DNA of 64,000 nucleotides, from positions 1 to 64,000 of the forward strand of contig CAVSWT010000012.1 in assembly GCA_963731745.1 (NCBI GenBank), given 5' to 3'. Positions 37,672-47,923 of the stretch are shown piece after piece. Position 1 is the stretch's first letter. Each line of letters opens with the position of its first letter. The notes under the pieces are model-generated. The model did not search any database. It worked only from the letters and a program-made list of their open reading frames with translations, and was not told the DNA's origin. A program made the translations under genes and the position numbers. The stretch is from CAVSWT01 sp963731745. Its GTDB lineage: Bacteria; Bacteroidota; Ignavibacteria; Ignavibacteriales; Ignavibacteriaceae.

Positions 37672-38339
37672 TGGAATTATTCGCCGGCATAGTAATCGGA
37701 TTTTTAGGAAGCTTTCATTGCATTGGAATGTGCGGGCCTATTGCATTAGCTTTGCCAATTCCAAAATCTTCAAATATATCTTTTGTTACCGGAAGAATAT
37801 TTTATAATGTGGGCAGAGCATTAACATATTCAGTAATGGGTGCTGTATTTGGACTCCTAGGCGGTAGAATTATTTTTTCTGGTTTTCAGCAGGCATTATC
37901 CATTTCGCTGGGGATATTAATTTTATCAATTATTTTTCTCCCATCACAATACAAACGAAAATTTATTTCATTAAGTATAATTCAAAAAATAAGTCAACCC
38001 CTCAGACAAGCTATCGGTATTTTATTTAAGCAAGGAACTTTTTCATCTTTGTTTTTGATAGGCGTATTAAATGGTTTTCTCCCATGCGGATTTGTGTATA
38101 TCGGCCTTGCAGGTGCTGCGGCAACGGGCGACGCGGTAAGCGGTGGTGCGTTTATGTTCTTGTTTGGACTTGGTACTTTTCCCGCAATGTTTGCAGCTTC
38201 CGTTTTCGGCAAGTTCATAAATTTAAACGTGAGACAAAAAATTAGAAAGCTCATGCCTGCGTTCGCTGTCATGCTAGCTGTTATTTTTATTCTGAGGGGA
38301 ATGAATTTAGGGTATTCCATATGTAAGCCCAAATCTTAA
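37671..38339 (+). CDS. SafE/UreH-like membrane protein of the cbb3 cluster
   Basis: A 222-residue protein with about six membrane helices, starting MELFAGIVIGFLGSFHCIG and carrying the His/Cys motif HCIGMCGP. A second CGF motif in FLPCGFVYIGLAGAA follows. This is the sulfite exporter TauE/SafE family in the narrow UreH_2-like form that always follows fixH in Bacteroidota cbb3 loci. The HCxxMCG and PCG Cys positions suggest copper handling or thiol exchange as in DsbD (inference). Its function there has not been firmly set. It ends the operon before the terminator at 38387. Confidence 0.82.
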   Translation: MELFAGIVIGFLGSFHCIGMCGPIALALPIPKSSNISFVTGRIFYNVGRALTYSVMGAVFGLLGGRIIFSGFQQALSISLGILILSIIFLPSQYKRKFISLSIIQKISQPLRQAIGILFKQGTFSSLFLIGVLNGFLPCGFVYIGLAGAAATGDAVSGGAFMFLFGLGTFPAMFAASVFGKFINLNVRQKIRKLMPAFAVMLAVIFILRGMNLGYSICKPKS

Positions 38340-38386
38340 TGCACGAACTAATACATCGGAAAATTTAGACTGTCATTATTAAATAA

Positions 38387-38408
38387 GAAAGCCCCATAGG
38401 GGGCTTTC
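38387..38408. terminator. bidirectional rho-independent terminator
   Basis: A 9-bp stem (GAAAGCCCC at 38387-38395 with GGGGCTTTC at 38400-38408) and a 4-base loop, between the convergent cbb3 operon and the sorting-domain gene. The T-rich tail is better on the minus strand (TTATTT). Confidence 0.8.
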
Positions 38409-38463
38409 AATCGTTACTATTTATTTCATCAGCAAGCTAATTACTCATTTGAAAAACAACTTA

Positions 38464-39636
38464 CTATTTCATTAATATCATTTTCTTAGTAATTGAATTA
38501 CCACTTACATTTAATCTATATATATAAGTGCCGCTGGCTAAATTGCCTGCATCAAAATTAACAGTATAATTGCCGCTTTCCTTAAATTCATTAACCAGAT
38601 CAGCAACTTTTTCACCAAGCAAATTAAATACTGCCAAACTAACTTGCCCCGCTGCTGGAATAATGTAACTTATAGAAGTAGTGGGATTAAAAGGATTGGG
38701 ATAATTTTGAGAAAGTGCGAATTCTCCAGGCATAGCAAGTACATTGACTTCAACAGTTTGGGAATATTCAAATTTTCCATCAAGATCAATTTGTTTTAAT
38801 CTATATGAATATTTTCCGGAGTGGCTGACAGCGTCAACATAAGTATATAAATTAGCTTGGGAGGAAGTTCCTTTCCCGCTTACAAATCCTACATTTTCAA
38901 ATTTACCATTTTCGGTTTTTCTTTGAATTTCAAAACCTGAGTTATTTAATTCTGTAGCGGTAATCCATCGTAGTTCAACCTTGCTGCCTGTAACTTCAGA
39001 TTTGAAGGAAACTAATTCAACCGGAACTACACCGTTTACATTCCAGGCAACATAATCAAGATTTACAGTAACATCCGGAGTTTCATTAGGTGCATAGAAC
39101 CATAAAGCATCAATAGATACTGGGTTTTTTATGGTGCCGTCGCTGGCAACCCAAGCATGCCAGATGTTCGGATCTTCTAAATTCCATTGATATAAATGCC
39201 ATTCGCCATCTCTAATAACTTGGATGGAATCGCTAATTGTTGCAGTAGATGGAGCATCCATCCCAATTCCACAAGTTAATCCATCATTTCCCCCTGATAC
39301 TTTTAAAGCATATCCGACATAACCGGTAGCGCCTAAAGTATCATTAGTTGATAAGCTGGCTGAAGGCGGTCCAGAGATAAATCTAACTGCCCAATCGGCG
39401 GTTTCCGCTGTATTATCTCTAAACATAAATTTTAATGATACTGATCCATTAAAAGATGTGGTGGAATCTAATGCTAATGCATCATCCAGAATTCCAACTG
39501 TAGAACCTGAATAATCAGTTGAAATATTAAAATGACCAAAATCTCCTTCTTCAAAATCATCGATTATATGAGTTTGAGCAAATGAAGATGCGGCCATAAA
39601 AAAGAATAAAAGAAAAGAAAGTAGAAAATGTTTCAT
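38464..39636 (-). CDS. secreted carbohydrate-binding-like protein with type IX sorting domain
   Basis: A 390-residue exported protein with a signal peptide (MKHFLLSFLLFFFMAASSFA-Q). Residues 24-205 are a beta-sandwich beginning HIIDDFEEGDFGHF, similar to CBM11-like or CIA30-like domains (inference). Next comes a fibronectin-like linker (ELVSFKSEVTGSKVELRW). The C-terminal sorting domain (ALSQNYPNPFNPTTSISY, ending KKMILMK) directs it to the Por secretion system. It is a single gene. A purine-rich AAGGAGGGACC stretch just upstream of the ATG on its strand is a strong ribosome site. Ligand unknown. Confidence 0.83.
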   Translation of the reverse strand: MKHFLLSFLLFFFMAASSFAQTHIIDDFEEGDFGHFNISTDYSGSTVGILDDALALDSTTSFNGSVSLKFMFRDNTAETADWAVRFISGPPSASLSTNDTLGATGYVGYALKVSGGNDGLTCGIGMDAPSTATISDSIQVIRDGEWHLYQWNLEDPNIWHAWVASDGTIKNPVSIDALWFYAPNETPDVTVNLDYVAWNVNGVVPVELVSFKSEVTGSKVELRWITATELNNSGFEIQRKTENGKFENVGFVSGKGTSSQANLYTYVDAVSHSGKYSYRLKQIDLDGKFEYSQTVEVNVLAMPGEFALSQNYPNPFNPTTSISYIIPAAGQVSLAVFNLLGEKVADLVNEFKESGNYTVNFDAGNLASGTYIYRLNVSGNSITKKMILMK

Positions 39637-39803
39637 AAAGGTCCCTCCTTACTGAGATTGGTAATATTAAGTAAAGTAAATTTAGAAAATAGTTAAACTT
39701 ACTTAAAGATACATATCAACATTAAGAAATTTTCATTGATTAAACAATTTCTTCTTTTAAATATTCTATTTTTAGATATAGTGCGGAAAGCGGGAATCAA
39801 TTA

Positions 39804-39837
39804 GGAAGCAAAACAAAAGCCCCGTCCAGCGGGGCTT
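39804..39837 (-). terminator. rho-independent terminator of the HU gene
   Basis: An 8-bp GC-rich stem (AAGCCCCG at 39817-39824 with CGGGGCTT at 39830-39837) and a 5-base loop. On the minus strand the stem is followed by TTTTGTTTTG, which suits termination of the HU gene that ends at 39852. Confidence 0.85.
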
Positions 39838-39851
39838 AGAATAGTGTTTTA

Positions 39852-40151
39852 TTATTTCTTTTTAGCAGGCATAATTGAATCTTTTGCTGCCTTAGCAATT
39901 CTAAATTTCAATACTTTTTTAGCAGGAATTACCATTGTTTCACCGGTAGCAGGATTTCTTCCCATTCTCTTTTTTCTATCAACTACTACAAGTTTTCCTA
40001 AGCCAGGAATTGTAAATGATTTTTTAGCTTCCTTATGAGCCAATGCAACTAATTCATCCATAAACTGATTTGCTACTTTTTTTGTAGTGTCAGTTTTTTT
40101 TGAGAGATGATCAACGATTTGAGATTTGGTCATTGGTTTTGATGCTGCCAT
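39852..40151 (-). CDS. HU family DNA-binding protein
   Basis: A 99-residue HU/IHF protein: MTKSQIVDHLSKKTDTTKK helix region, FTIPGLGKLVVVDRKKRMG beta arm base and the RNPATGETMVIPAKKV arm motif, followed by a Lys-rich tail (AKKK). It bends and packages DNA as a dimer. The slightly basic extended C-terminus is common in Bacteroidota HU. It is a single gene, divergent from the plug/barrel gene at 40355, with about 200 bases of A+T-rich promoter region between them. Confidence 0.93.
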   Translation of the reverse strand: MAASKPMTKSQIVDHLSKKTDTTKKVANQFMDELVALAHKEAKKSFTIPGLGKLVVVDRKKRMGRNPATGETMVIPAKKVLKFRIAKAAKDSIMPAKKK

Positions 40152-40354
40152 TATATTAGCCTCTAATTAATTAGTTGAAAGTTATTTCGGAATCGAAAAT
40201 AAACATAATTTAATTTAAATAAAAATCTTATTTCAATTTATATATCAAATTTCAACCGCTCTGGCAAGCGCTCCAATCAGCTTTGTAGCTTAAGTATATA
40301 TTATTTATTTTCATATGCGTCATTTTAAACATAACTTTTCTGACTGTACTATTG

Positions 40355-42344
40355 ATGAAAACTCTCTTCTTTTTTTTGTTTGCTGTTTTAGTTAATGTTT
40401 ATGCTCAAAAACCTGATTCATTAAATATTGATTCTTCCAAAACTATTTTAGATTCTTTAACCACTTCAGCTATTGATACATCTGCTGCTTCAGATACTAC
40501 CGGATTGCTAAGCACAAAAAAAAATATTGCCAAAGCTGACACGCTGACTCCATTGCATGACTTTCCGTTTTTTAATGGAAGTGATTTTATTGGAAGGCAA
40601 GAATATTTAATGAACGATTATCGTTATTCAGCTAACATCATTCAAAATTATGGTTTTACTTTTCTTGCTGATAGAGGCTTTATCGGCCAGCCGAATGATT
40701 TATATTTGTTTGGTATTGGAAGTTCAGGTATAAGTTATTTTGAAGATGGCGTATTAATTAATAATAGAATTTCAAATCAATACAATCTAAATAATTTTCA
40801 ATCAGAGCAGATTGATTCGGTAGAAATAATTCCATTGCCTCGCGGCTTTTTGTATGGGCCAATCGAACAATCCGGTTTCAGTAAATATAATTGCTAAAGA
40901 TTTAACTTTTGTTAGGCCTTATACAAAAATAAAATATTACCAGGGTGCAAACGGCGAGGCTTTCATTGATGCTTTGTTCAACTCAATTATTTTTAAGAAA
41001 TTTATTTTAAGTGTAGATATATCGAATAGAAAATTCGACAGTACGTATATAAACTCGAATTACAGTCTCTGGGAGGGAAATTTTAAGCTTAAATATTTAT
41101 TATCAAATAAACTAAATCTTTCTGGCAGTTATTCTATTGTTAATTCTAAATTAGGTTTTAATAACGGGGTTGATTTGGACAGCATTTTAAAGACAACTTC
41201 CGATTATACAACAATATTTTATAATAATTTAACCGCACCTGTTATCTCTCCTTTCCTGCAGCACAATGTTAAGCAGCATAATTTTAGACTAGGTATGCTC
41301 GGAAATTTTTTAGACAGCTCAGTTACAAAATTTAATTTGTATTATCGCTTTAGCCAGAATGATCATGATTATCAGGCTGACAAATTTATTGTGAAAAATA
41401 AAGACAATACTTTGGGAGCTAATTTTGAACAAGTGTATAGCAATAAAATTTTATCAGCTAAATTGATTTTGAACTATGAAAAATCCAATATGCAGAATAT
41501 TTTTTATTCGTCAATAGATAATTTTGATTCTAAAATAAATTCATCTAGTTTTTCAATTGCGCCGATTGTTTCGTTCCCGCTTTTAAATAAAAAATTAATC
41601 CCTTCTATTTTCTTCAAATATTCTAACAGCACCTTTAACCGAAGCTATCTAACCAATTTATTTAAGAACCAAACCGGATTTGGCTTTGATGTAGCTTATA
41701 GGTTGGACAGCGTTTACAATTTTTATGTAGGCTACTCAACATATAAATATTTCAACGAAAATAATTTTAAGTCCATGGAAATAGGTGCAAAAATAAAATT
41801 TCCTATACTGCACATAAAGGCAAGTATGTTTAGTAGAAACTCAATTCTTACAAATTATAATATATTCGCCTTGTATAATGCAGAACCTTATTATTACCGT
41901 TACACTCACATGAATGGAATGAATTTAAAATTAGATATGAAGTTAAAGCAATTACTATTGGAAACACAAACTACATACAATTATAATTATAAAAATTCTT
42001 CCGAACTTTTAGGGGACCAACCCAAACTAAATTTTATTGGCGGTATTTATTATAGCGACATGTTATTTAAAAATAATTTAAATCTTAAAACCGGATTTAA
42101 ATTCTATTATAATGGCGAAATGAACAGCCAGGATTATAATTATTATTATTTCGATAATCTTCCGTTTAAATCTATTCCTTCATCATGGCATATTGATTTT
42201 ACCTTGATCGGTGAAATTCAAAAATTGGCGTATATCTATTTCACCTGGGAAAATTTATTAGGAGAGAATTTTTATTATGTTCCTTATTATCCAATGCGCG
42301 GGCGAAATTTGCGCTTCGGCGTTTCGTGGGAACTGTTTAATTAA
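40355..42344 (+). CDS. outer-membrane plug/beta-barrel protein, frame broken at 40856-40858
   Basis: Two overlapping frames (to 40897 and from 40854) join into one protein of about 660 residues if one G is removed from GGG at 40856-40858, restoring GFLYGQSNNPVSVNI. The N-terminal part has a signal peptide (ending VYA-Q), a Ser/Thr-rich linker and a TonB plug-like domain (LYLFGIGSSGISYFEDGVL, SVEIIPLPRG). The second part is rich in aromatic-ending beta strands typical of a barrel and ends with LRFGVSWELFN. No TonB-dependent transport substrate can be named. ATG 40355 follows a TTG. It is followed 15 bases later by the membrane glycosyltransferase gene. Confidence 0.75.
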
Positions 42345-42359
42345 TTGAAGAATTAAAAT

Positions 42360-43746
42360 TTGGTTTCACAACTTAAAAATAAAACTACTATAATTTATTT
42401 TTCCGGAATACTAACAGAAATATTTTACCTGCTTTTTGTTTTTCTAAATTCCAATAAAAATGTTCCACTTTTCATGTTCATTTATTTTGAAGTATTTGTC
42501 GTTTTTCTTATTACGCTTTATATTATTCAAAAAAAATATTTAGAAATTAATAAACTAAAAACCAGTGAGAAGTTTTTAAAAATACTTTCCGTTTTTTCAA
42601 GACTCATTTCTTACTCGAATGAAGACTTAACCAAATTAAAAATACCTTTTTTTATTTTATTATTTGGAATACTTTTCCGCTTAACTTTATTTCCGACAAC
42701 ACCTACCACATCTCCGGATGTGTACCGATACGTTTGGGAAGGAAAAGTTTTATATAACGGATACAACCCATTTGACCATTCCCCCAATTCTCCTGAATTA
42801 AATCAACTACATTCCAAACAGTTACCGGCCAAAGTTGAATACAAAGATATGGCGGCAATTTATCCGCCGCTTTCCCAATTAAGCTTTGCAGTTTCATATG
42901 CAATTTTCGGAGAAAGTTTAATAGGATTAAAAATTATTTATCTTCTTTGTGAAATTTTTATAATGATATATTTGTTAAAACTGCTCCATCTCAAAAAACA
43001 AAATTTAAATTTAGTTTTACTTTACGCCTGGCTGCCGCTTCCCATAATGGAATATTTTATTAATATTCATCTCGATCCTTTCGCTATAGTTTTTATGATA
43101 ATATTTATTTATTACATTGAAAAAGGATTTCATTTAATTGCAGCCGTCCCGTTTACTTTTGCTTTTCTATCTAAATTTTATCCGGTAATTTTATTTCCGC
43201 TTCTCATTAAAAAAATTGGTATAAAAAAAACATTTTTCTTTGCGGTTATATTTGCATTCATAACGCTTTTATTTTATTTGCCATTTGTAAGCGATAAGCT
43301 TGGGATATTTAAATCACTTGGCAGATATCTTGAAAATTGGGATTATAATTCTTCAGTATTTAAACTGCTTCAAGTATTTACTACTAATGGAGAAACAATT
43401 AGGCTTATATGTTCGATCGGATTGATGTTGTCAATTGGAATAATTGCAAATATTTATAAAGATTTTGCAAAGGCTTCTTTTGGAATTTTTATGGCATTTA
43501 TTATTTTTTCCGCGACGGTTCATCCTTGGTATTTGGGCTGGCTTGCTGCATTAAATCCATTTGCAAATTTTATTTCTGTTCTTAGTTTATTTTTTACAGT
43601 CGGACTTAACTAATTTCAGTTATATAGGCAAATGGCATGATTACACCGCAGTGGTTTTAGTTGAATATATCCTTTTCTTTTTATTTCTCTTTTATGATTT
43701 GTTGAAGATGAGAAAGAAAAAAGCAGCTAATGGATATATTAATTAA
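42360..43746 (+). CDS. GT-C type membrane glycosyltransferase, frame broken near 43590-43603
   Basis: An integral membrane protein with about 10 or more helices and the motif SPDVYRYVWEGKVLYNGYNP, which is characteristic of polyprenol-linked mannosyl/glucosyltransferases of GT-C fold (GT87/DUF2029 type); the Asp in SPD is the likely catalytic residue. A second conserved stretch is MAAIYPPLSQLSF. The frame from 42360 ends at 43613, but a second frame continues with LTNFSYIGKWHDYTAVV and ends at 43746. Removing one T from the T6 run at 43590-43595 joins them into about 461 residues. The start is TTG at 42360, since a TAA is in frame at 42354. It lies 15 bases after the barrel gene. Confidence 0.75.
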
Positions 43747-43754
43747 GCATAAAG

Positions 43755-43787
43755 ACAACCCCCTCGCTGCCTTTATTAAGAGGGACT
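43755..43787 (+). repeat. intergenic palindromic repeat, copy A (degenerate)
   Basis: Begins ACAACCCCCT and continues CGCTGCCTTTATTAAGAGG. It is a diverged copy of the 33-bp element found at 44422, on the plus strand, 3' of the glycosyltransferase gene. The inner part is a weak hairpin. Confidence 0.6.
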
Positions 43788-43948
43788 GCTTCCCTCATTT
43801 CAGTTCTATATTTCTATTTGAATAATTAACATTACTTTATATCAATTAAAACATTCTTATTTTCTTAAAATTAATATGGGAATAGTTTTTGAATCGGAAA
43901 ACTGTTATCAATATATTGATACTAATACAAGTAGAAGGACAACTCCAT

Positions 43949-43988
43949 CAACAAAAATTCCCCCTTAGAAAAGGGGGTTAGGGGTTGT
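43949..43988 (-). repeat. intergenic palindromic repeat, copy B
   Basis: On the minus strand it reads ACAACCCCTAACCCCCTTTT and then CTAAGGGGGAAT, with an internal CCCCCTT/AAGGGGG hairpin. It is a near-identical direct copy of 44631-44671 (40 of 41 bases; one G fewer in a G run) and lies just upstream of the DUF559 gene. Confidence 0.75.
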
Positions 43989-44059
43989 AAAGATACAAGT
44001 GAAAATTTAAGTTTGAAATTATCCGATATAGATTAAATAATCAAAAAATATTTAATAAA

Positions 44060-44418
44060 ATGAAAATTCATTATGACAAACATAAAAAAAAATTTCAAGA
44101 AAATTACGCAATAACAGTACTCTGTCAGAAGTTCTATTATGGAATGAATTAAAAGGAAGGAAAATGTTAGGTTATCAATTTATGCGGCAAAAACCGATTG
44201 ATAAATATATAGTGGATTTTTATTGCGGTAAACTAAAGCTCATTATTGAAATTGATGGAACCACACATTATTTCAAGGAAGAACAAGATAAATTCAGGCA
44301 AAGTGAATTAGAAAAACTCGATTTAGTATTTTTACGTTTTGATGATCTTGAAGTGAAGTTTCAGATGGAAAAAGTTTTAAGTGAAATAAGAAATTGGATT
44401 TTACAGAATCAAAAGTAA
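44060..44418 (+). CDS. DUF559 endonuclease-domain protein, frame broken in A9 run at 44084-44092
   Basis: The frame from 44164 begins MLGYQFMRQKPIDKYIVDFY and is the C-terminal part of a DUF559 (Vsr/restriction-fold) protein, with the catalytic-like IEIDGTTHY. Upstream, the same frame reads SRKLRNNSTLSEVLLWNELK, the expected N-terminus, back to the A9 run at 44084-44092. A start ATG at 44060 is one frame away, and one A added to that run would join them, giving about 119 residues. DUF559 genes are widespread in Bacteroidota and often sit among repeats, as here: copies A and B upstream, C and D downstream. Function unknown; a nuclease fold is inferred from the family. Confidence 0.8.
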
Positions 44419-44421
44419 TTT

Positions 44422-44454
44422 ACAACCCCCTCGCCCCCTTTGTTAAGGGGGAAT
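44422..44454 (+). repeat. intergenic palindromic repeat, copy C
   Basis: Begins ACAACCCCCTCGCCCCCTTT and continues GTTAAGGGGGAAT, with a CCCCCTT/AAGGGGG hairpin inside. It lies directly after the DUF559 stop codon, in inverted orientation to copies B and D. Confidence 0.75.
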
Positions 44455-44630
44455 ACTTCCTACACTTTCAGGATAATCTTTTCATTTGGATAAATAACAA
44501 TTTAATGTAAATACAAGAAATAAGTTTTGCATTATTCTAAAGCAATTTTTATTTAGCATGATAATTTTTTTTACAGCTGAATTCCTTTAGCAAATACAGT
44601 TACCAATAAAAATAAAAAGACAATTTTTGT

Positions 44631-44671
44631 CAACAAAAATTCCCCCTTAGAAAAGGGGGTTAGGGGGTTGT
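44631..44671 (-). repeat. intergenic palindromic repeat, copy D
   Basis: On the minus strand it reads ACAACCCCCTAACCCCCTTT and then TCTAAGGGGGAAT. It is the partner of copy B; together they bracket the DUF559 gene and copy C in a 0.7-kb unit. Confidence 0.75.
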
Positions 44672-44727
44672 CAAAAACTTGGGAATATAATTATAATTTT
44701 TAGCTAAACACAAATATGCTCTAAACA

Positions 44728-44760
44728 ACAAACCCAATTTCTTTAAGCAATTGGGTTTGT
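44728..44760. terminator. 33-bp palindrome, likely terminator of the LytTR operon
   Basis: A perfect 12-bp stem (ACAAACCCAATT at 44728-44739 with AATTGGGTTTGT at 44749-44760) and a 9-base loop, 25 bases after the end of the response-regulator gene. It is related to the palindromes at 56538 and 57426, with paired (compensatory) base changes in the stem. The T-tract is weak. Confidence 0.65.
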
Positions 44761-44785
44761 AATGAAAACTATAATTTTGGGATTT

Positions 44786-45508
44786 CTACAAGCTCAACAT
44801 ATCTTTAAATTTTGTAGCCTGCCTTCGCGAGACTTCAATTTTATTTCCGCCTTTTAATTTTACAAGCAAACCGCCGTTAAGCCAGGGTTCAATATTATCA
44901 ACCCATTTTAAATTTATTATATGCTTTCTATTTGCTCTGAAGAAAGTTTTGTTGTCCAGTCTTTCATCTAAATAATTTAAGGTTTTAAGAATCAAAGGTT
45001 TGTTTTCATCGAAATACAAACGAACATAATTACCTTCAGATTCAAACAATTTCACTGAAGATAATCGTACAAACCAGCATTTGTCTCCGTCTTTAACAAA
45101 AACCTGGTCGTCTTCCTTCAATGTATTCCCGCTTACAGTTTCCTTTTTTGTTTCCTGCTTATTTGAAGAAAGAACTTTTTTAACTGCATCCTCAAGCCGT
45201 TTCGGTTCAATTGGTTTTAATAAATAATCGAGTGCGCTGTATTCAAATGCTTTTAAAGCATACTCATCATAAGCAGTTGTGAAAATTACAATGGGAACGC
45301 TGTCTAATTCCTCCAGCAGTTCAAACCCGTTTTTTCCCGGCATTTGAATATCTAAAAAAATCAGATCAGGTGATAAATCATTAATTTTTGAGATGGCATC
45401 ATCCGCATTAACAGCTTCGCCTAAGATTTCTATTTCTTTAAAAGGAGTTAACAGCCTTTTAAGTTCAACTCTAGCTAATCTTTCATCGTCAATTATTAAA
45501 GCTTTCAT
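44786..45508 (-). CDS. LytTR-type response regulator
   Basis: A 240-residue regulator. The receiver domain (1-120) has IIDDERLAR, the phosphoacceptor D53 in LIFLDIQMPGKNGFELL and the lysine in LKPIEPKRL. The LytTR DNA-binding domain (about 140-238) has VRLSSVKLFESEGNYVRLYF and FFRANRKHIINLKWV. LytTR regulators bind direct repeats and control envelope or surface functions. It follows the sensor kinase gene and overlaps it by 20 bases, so they form a two-component pair. Target genes are not apparent in the window. Confidence 0.92.
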   Translation of the reverse strand: MKALIIDDERLARVELKRLLTPFKEIEILGEAVNADDAISKINDLSPDLIFLDIQMPGKNGFELLEELDSVPIVIFTTAYDEYALKAFEYSALDYLLKPIEPKRLEDAVKKVLSSNKQETKKETVSGNTLKEDDQVFVKDGDKCWFVRLSSVKLFESEGNYVRLYFDENKPLILKTLNYLDERLDNKTFFRANRKHIINLKWVDNIEPWLNGGLLVKLKGGNKIEVSRRQATKFKDMLSL

Positions 45509-46629
45509 TTTTTCTTCCTCCTATTGGAATTTCTATTTCAACTGCAACATTGTTTTCATCAATGTTATGTATATTAAATTTTGCTTCTTCACCATAAAGA
45601 AGATTTAAACGATGCCTGGTATTGTTCAATCCAAATCCTGTTGAATTTTTAATATCGTCATCAAGAATTTTACCGGTGTTTTTAATTTGAATTTTTAATT
45701 TTGAATCTACAACTTTTGAATCAATAGTTATTTCGCCGCCATCCTGCATTTTAGATATTCCATGTTTAATTCCGTTTTCAACTAAAGTTTGAATCATCAT
45801 CGGCGGTATTTCTATCTTTGCTGAAGAAGGTGATATATTTAATCTTAAATTTTAATCTCTCTTCAAACCTAACAGTTTCCAGTGCTAGATAATCTTCAAC
45901 TGTTTTCATTTCTTCTTCAAACGGCACAGTTTCGTTTCTTTCAATCTTTAATGAATACCTTAAAATGTTAGATAGTTTTGTAATTGCATTTTTAGCAACT
46001 TCCGGATTCTCTTCTATTAAAGCCCGAATGCTGTTCATCGCGTTGAACATAAAATGCGGATTGAGCTGCGACTTTAATGTTTTAAGTTCAAAATCTTTTA
46101 CAGCGGCTTCCCAAATTAATGCTTCAATTTCTGCCTTCTGATAATTTTCAAAATAATGTACTGAAAAATAAATTAAGCACCACACTAAAACCACACTGCT
46201 CAAATTAAATACCGCCACAAAAGGAGTTACTAATTTGAATTTTGAGAGATCGGTAATATTAAAAGCAACATTTAAACCGTGTGTAATTGCAAACATTATT
46301 GTGCCGACAATCAGGCTTGAAACAAGAACACGCATGATAATCTTCTTTGGAGAAAGATTAAGCCAGCCGTTTTTTTTTATTATTGAACGCAAAAAATGTG
46401 TAAACGAAATCCCTAACAAACCAAGTAAAAGCCAAAGTGAAATCCGTTGGATTGTAATCCCTTCATAAGAAGCAATCACAATTATATTGATTATTGAAAA
46501 AAGCAGCCAGCCGCCAAACTGACTTAGCCAATAAAACTTGGTTCTATTCTTTTCAATTTTCCAATAATTATTTTTCGTTAACAAATTAATGCCTGGTAAA
46601 GATTCAATACTATGTATAATCGTTGTCAT
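45489..46629 (-). CDS. LytS/YehU-type sensor histidine kinase, frame broken at 45838-45840
   Basis: Two frames (46629-45778 and 45800-45489) join into about 379 residues if one base is removed from the three-base run at 45838-45840, giving LKFKINISPSSAKIEIPPMM across the join. The N-terminus has about four membrane helices (GGWLLFSIINIIVIASY, IIMRVLVSSLIVGTIMFAI). The His_kinase domain has LNPHFMFNAMNSIRALI with the phosphoacceptor His, and the HATPase part has VENGIKHG (N-box) and STGFGLNNTRHRL (G2). It pairs with the LytTR regulator it overlaps. The membrane sensor has no recognisable ligand domain. Confidence 0.85.
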
Positions 46630-47054
46630 CTAATTTAATCTTATCGTATCTAAAAGAAAATATTTAATTTTTAATTAGTTGTGTGAGTTTCGTAAAATTC
46701 CCACTTTGTAAGTCAGCCAACATTATTAGGTAAATTGGTTTGAAGAATAACATCAGCCTAAATTCACACACTAAAATTAAAATAAGTTTTTTTGAAAATG
46801 TGAAATATTGTTATTAGTGGAGTAATAGTTGGATGTGTGGTTTGAAAAATGAAGGTAAAGTTGTAAATAATGCTATTTAGAGAACCTTTGGGACTTGCCT
46901 GATTAAAGTAAACACATTTTTAACAATTTGTGATTAACGATCTTGGCAGTTTACTATGCTCTTCATTATTTCAAATCTTCTTGTGCCCATGCTTATTTTT
47001 AAATAAGGTAATAAATCATTAATTTCTCATCGTCAATATAAAAATTACTAAAGA
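46630..47054. other. intergenic region at the left edge of the defence island
   Basis: This is 425 bases between the divergent kinase and DUF4007 genes. No open frame, RNA or clear terminator is visible. It should hold promoters for both directions. I saw no att-like repeat or tRNA end that would mark an integration site. Confidence 0.5.
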
Positions 47055-47923
47055 ATGCAAAAATTAAATTTTTCCGGTCACGATTCTTTTCATTGCCGTT
47101 CTCTCTGGTTAAATAAAGGCCTTAATTTTTTAGAAAATGAAAAAAGTTTCACATCTCCATCAGCGGTTGTTGATTTAGGTGTTGGGAAGAATATGGTTAC
47201 ATCCATAAATTATTGGTTGAAATCATTTGGCTTGGTTGATGAAAATAATTCACTTTCAAAAGTCGCTGACTTTTTATTTGGCAAAAGCGGTTTTGATCCA
47301 TATTTAGAAGATGTTGCCAGTTTATGGTTATTGCATTACCATTTAGTTCTTGAAAATAAAGCGTCAATATATTCATTAGCATTTAATGAATTTAGAAAAC
47401 TTCATATTGAGTTCAATAAAAATCAATTATTCCATTTTATTCAGAAAAAGTGTGAAGAAGCAGATCAAAAAGTTAGCCTCAATACTTTAAAAGAGATATT
47501 CCTGTTTTCATTCGTACCTATGTTAAGCCAACAAAAGCGAGCAAAAATTTAGAAGAAATATATTCAGGTTTATTTATTGAGTTAGATTTGGTTGAGAGAT
47601 TAAAGAAATTTGATGAAGATGAAAAGGAGTGGTATAAAATAGAAAATAAAGAAAGAGATAATCTTCCAATAGAAATACTTTTATATGTAATATTAAATAA
47701 CTATCCTGACTCTTTGTCGATATCATTTGAAGAATTATTAGTTGGGTTAAATAGTCCTGGAAATGTTTTTGCTCTAAACTCAAAAGGGCTAAAAGATAAA
47801 ATTGAAGAGTTAACAAGGAGATATAAATTTATTACCTTTACTGATGATGCTGGAATTAGGGAAGTTCAATTAAAAAAGAGGCCGGCAATATGGAAAGAGT
47901 TAGAGAAATATTATGAAAAATAA
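47055..47923 (+). CDS. DUF4007 family protein, frame broken at 47489-47492
   Basis: Two frames (47055-47552 and a continuation to 47923) join when one A is added to the AAAA at 47489-47492, giving TLKRDIPVFIRTYVKPTKAS across the join and about 289 residues. The N-terminus has the DUF4007 start FSGHDSFHCRSLWLNKGLNF and VVDLGVGKNMVTSINYWL, which looks like a winged-helix DNA-binding domain. The C-terminus is LPIEILLYVILNNY with REVQLKKRPAIWKEL. DUF4007 proteins occur next to P-loop ATPases and PAPS-reductase-like proteins in DNA modification/defence loci, as here. The 3' end overlaps the ATPase start by 11 bases. The role may be regulatory or target recognition (inference). Confidence 0.82.

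Noticed and set aside
40160..40340. tRNA or small RNA in the HU/barrel promoter gap
   Set aside because: GC-rich patches near 40257-40290 do not fold into a cloverleaf and no conserved loop sequence is present.
43755..44671. The four repeats as a CRISPR array
   Set aside because: Spacing is irregular, copies alternate in orientation and no spacers of constant length or cas genes are present.
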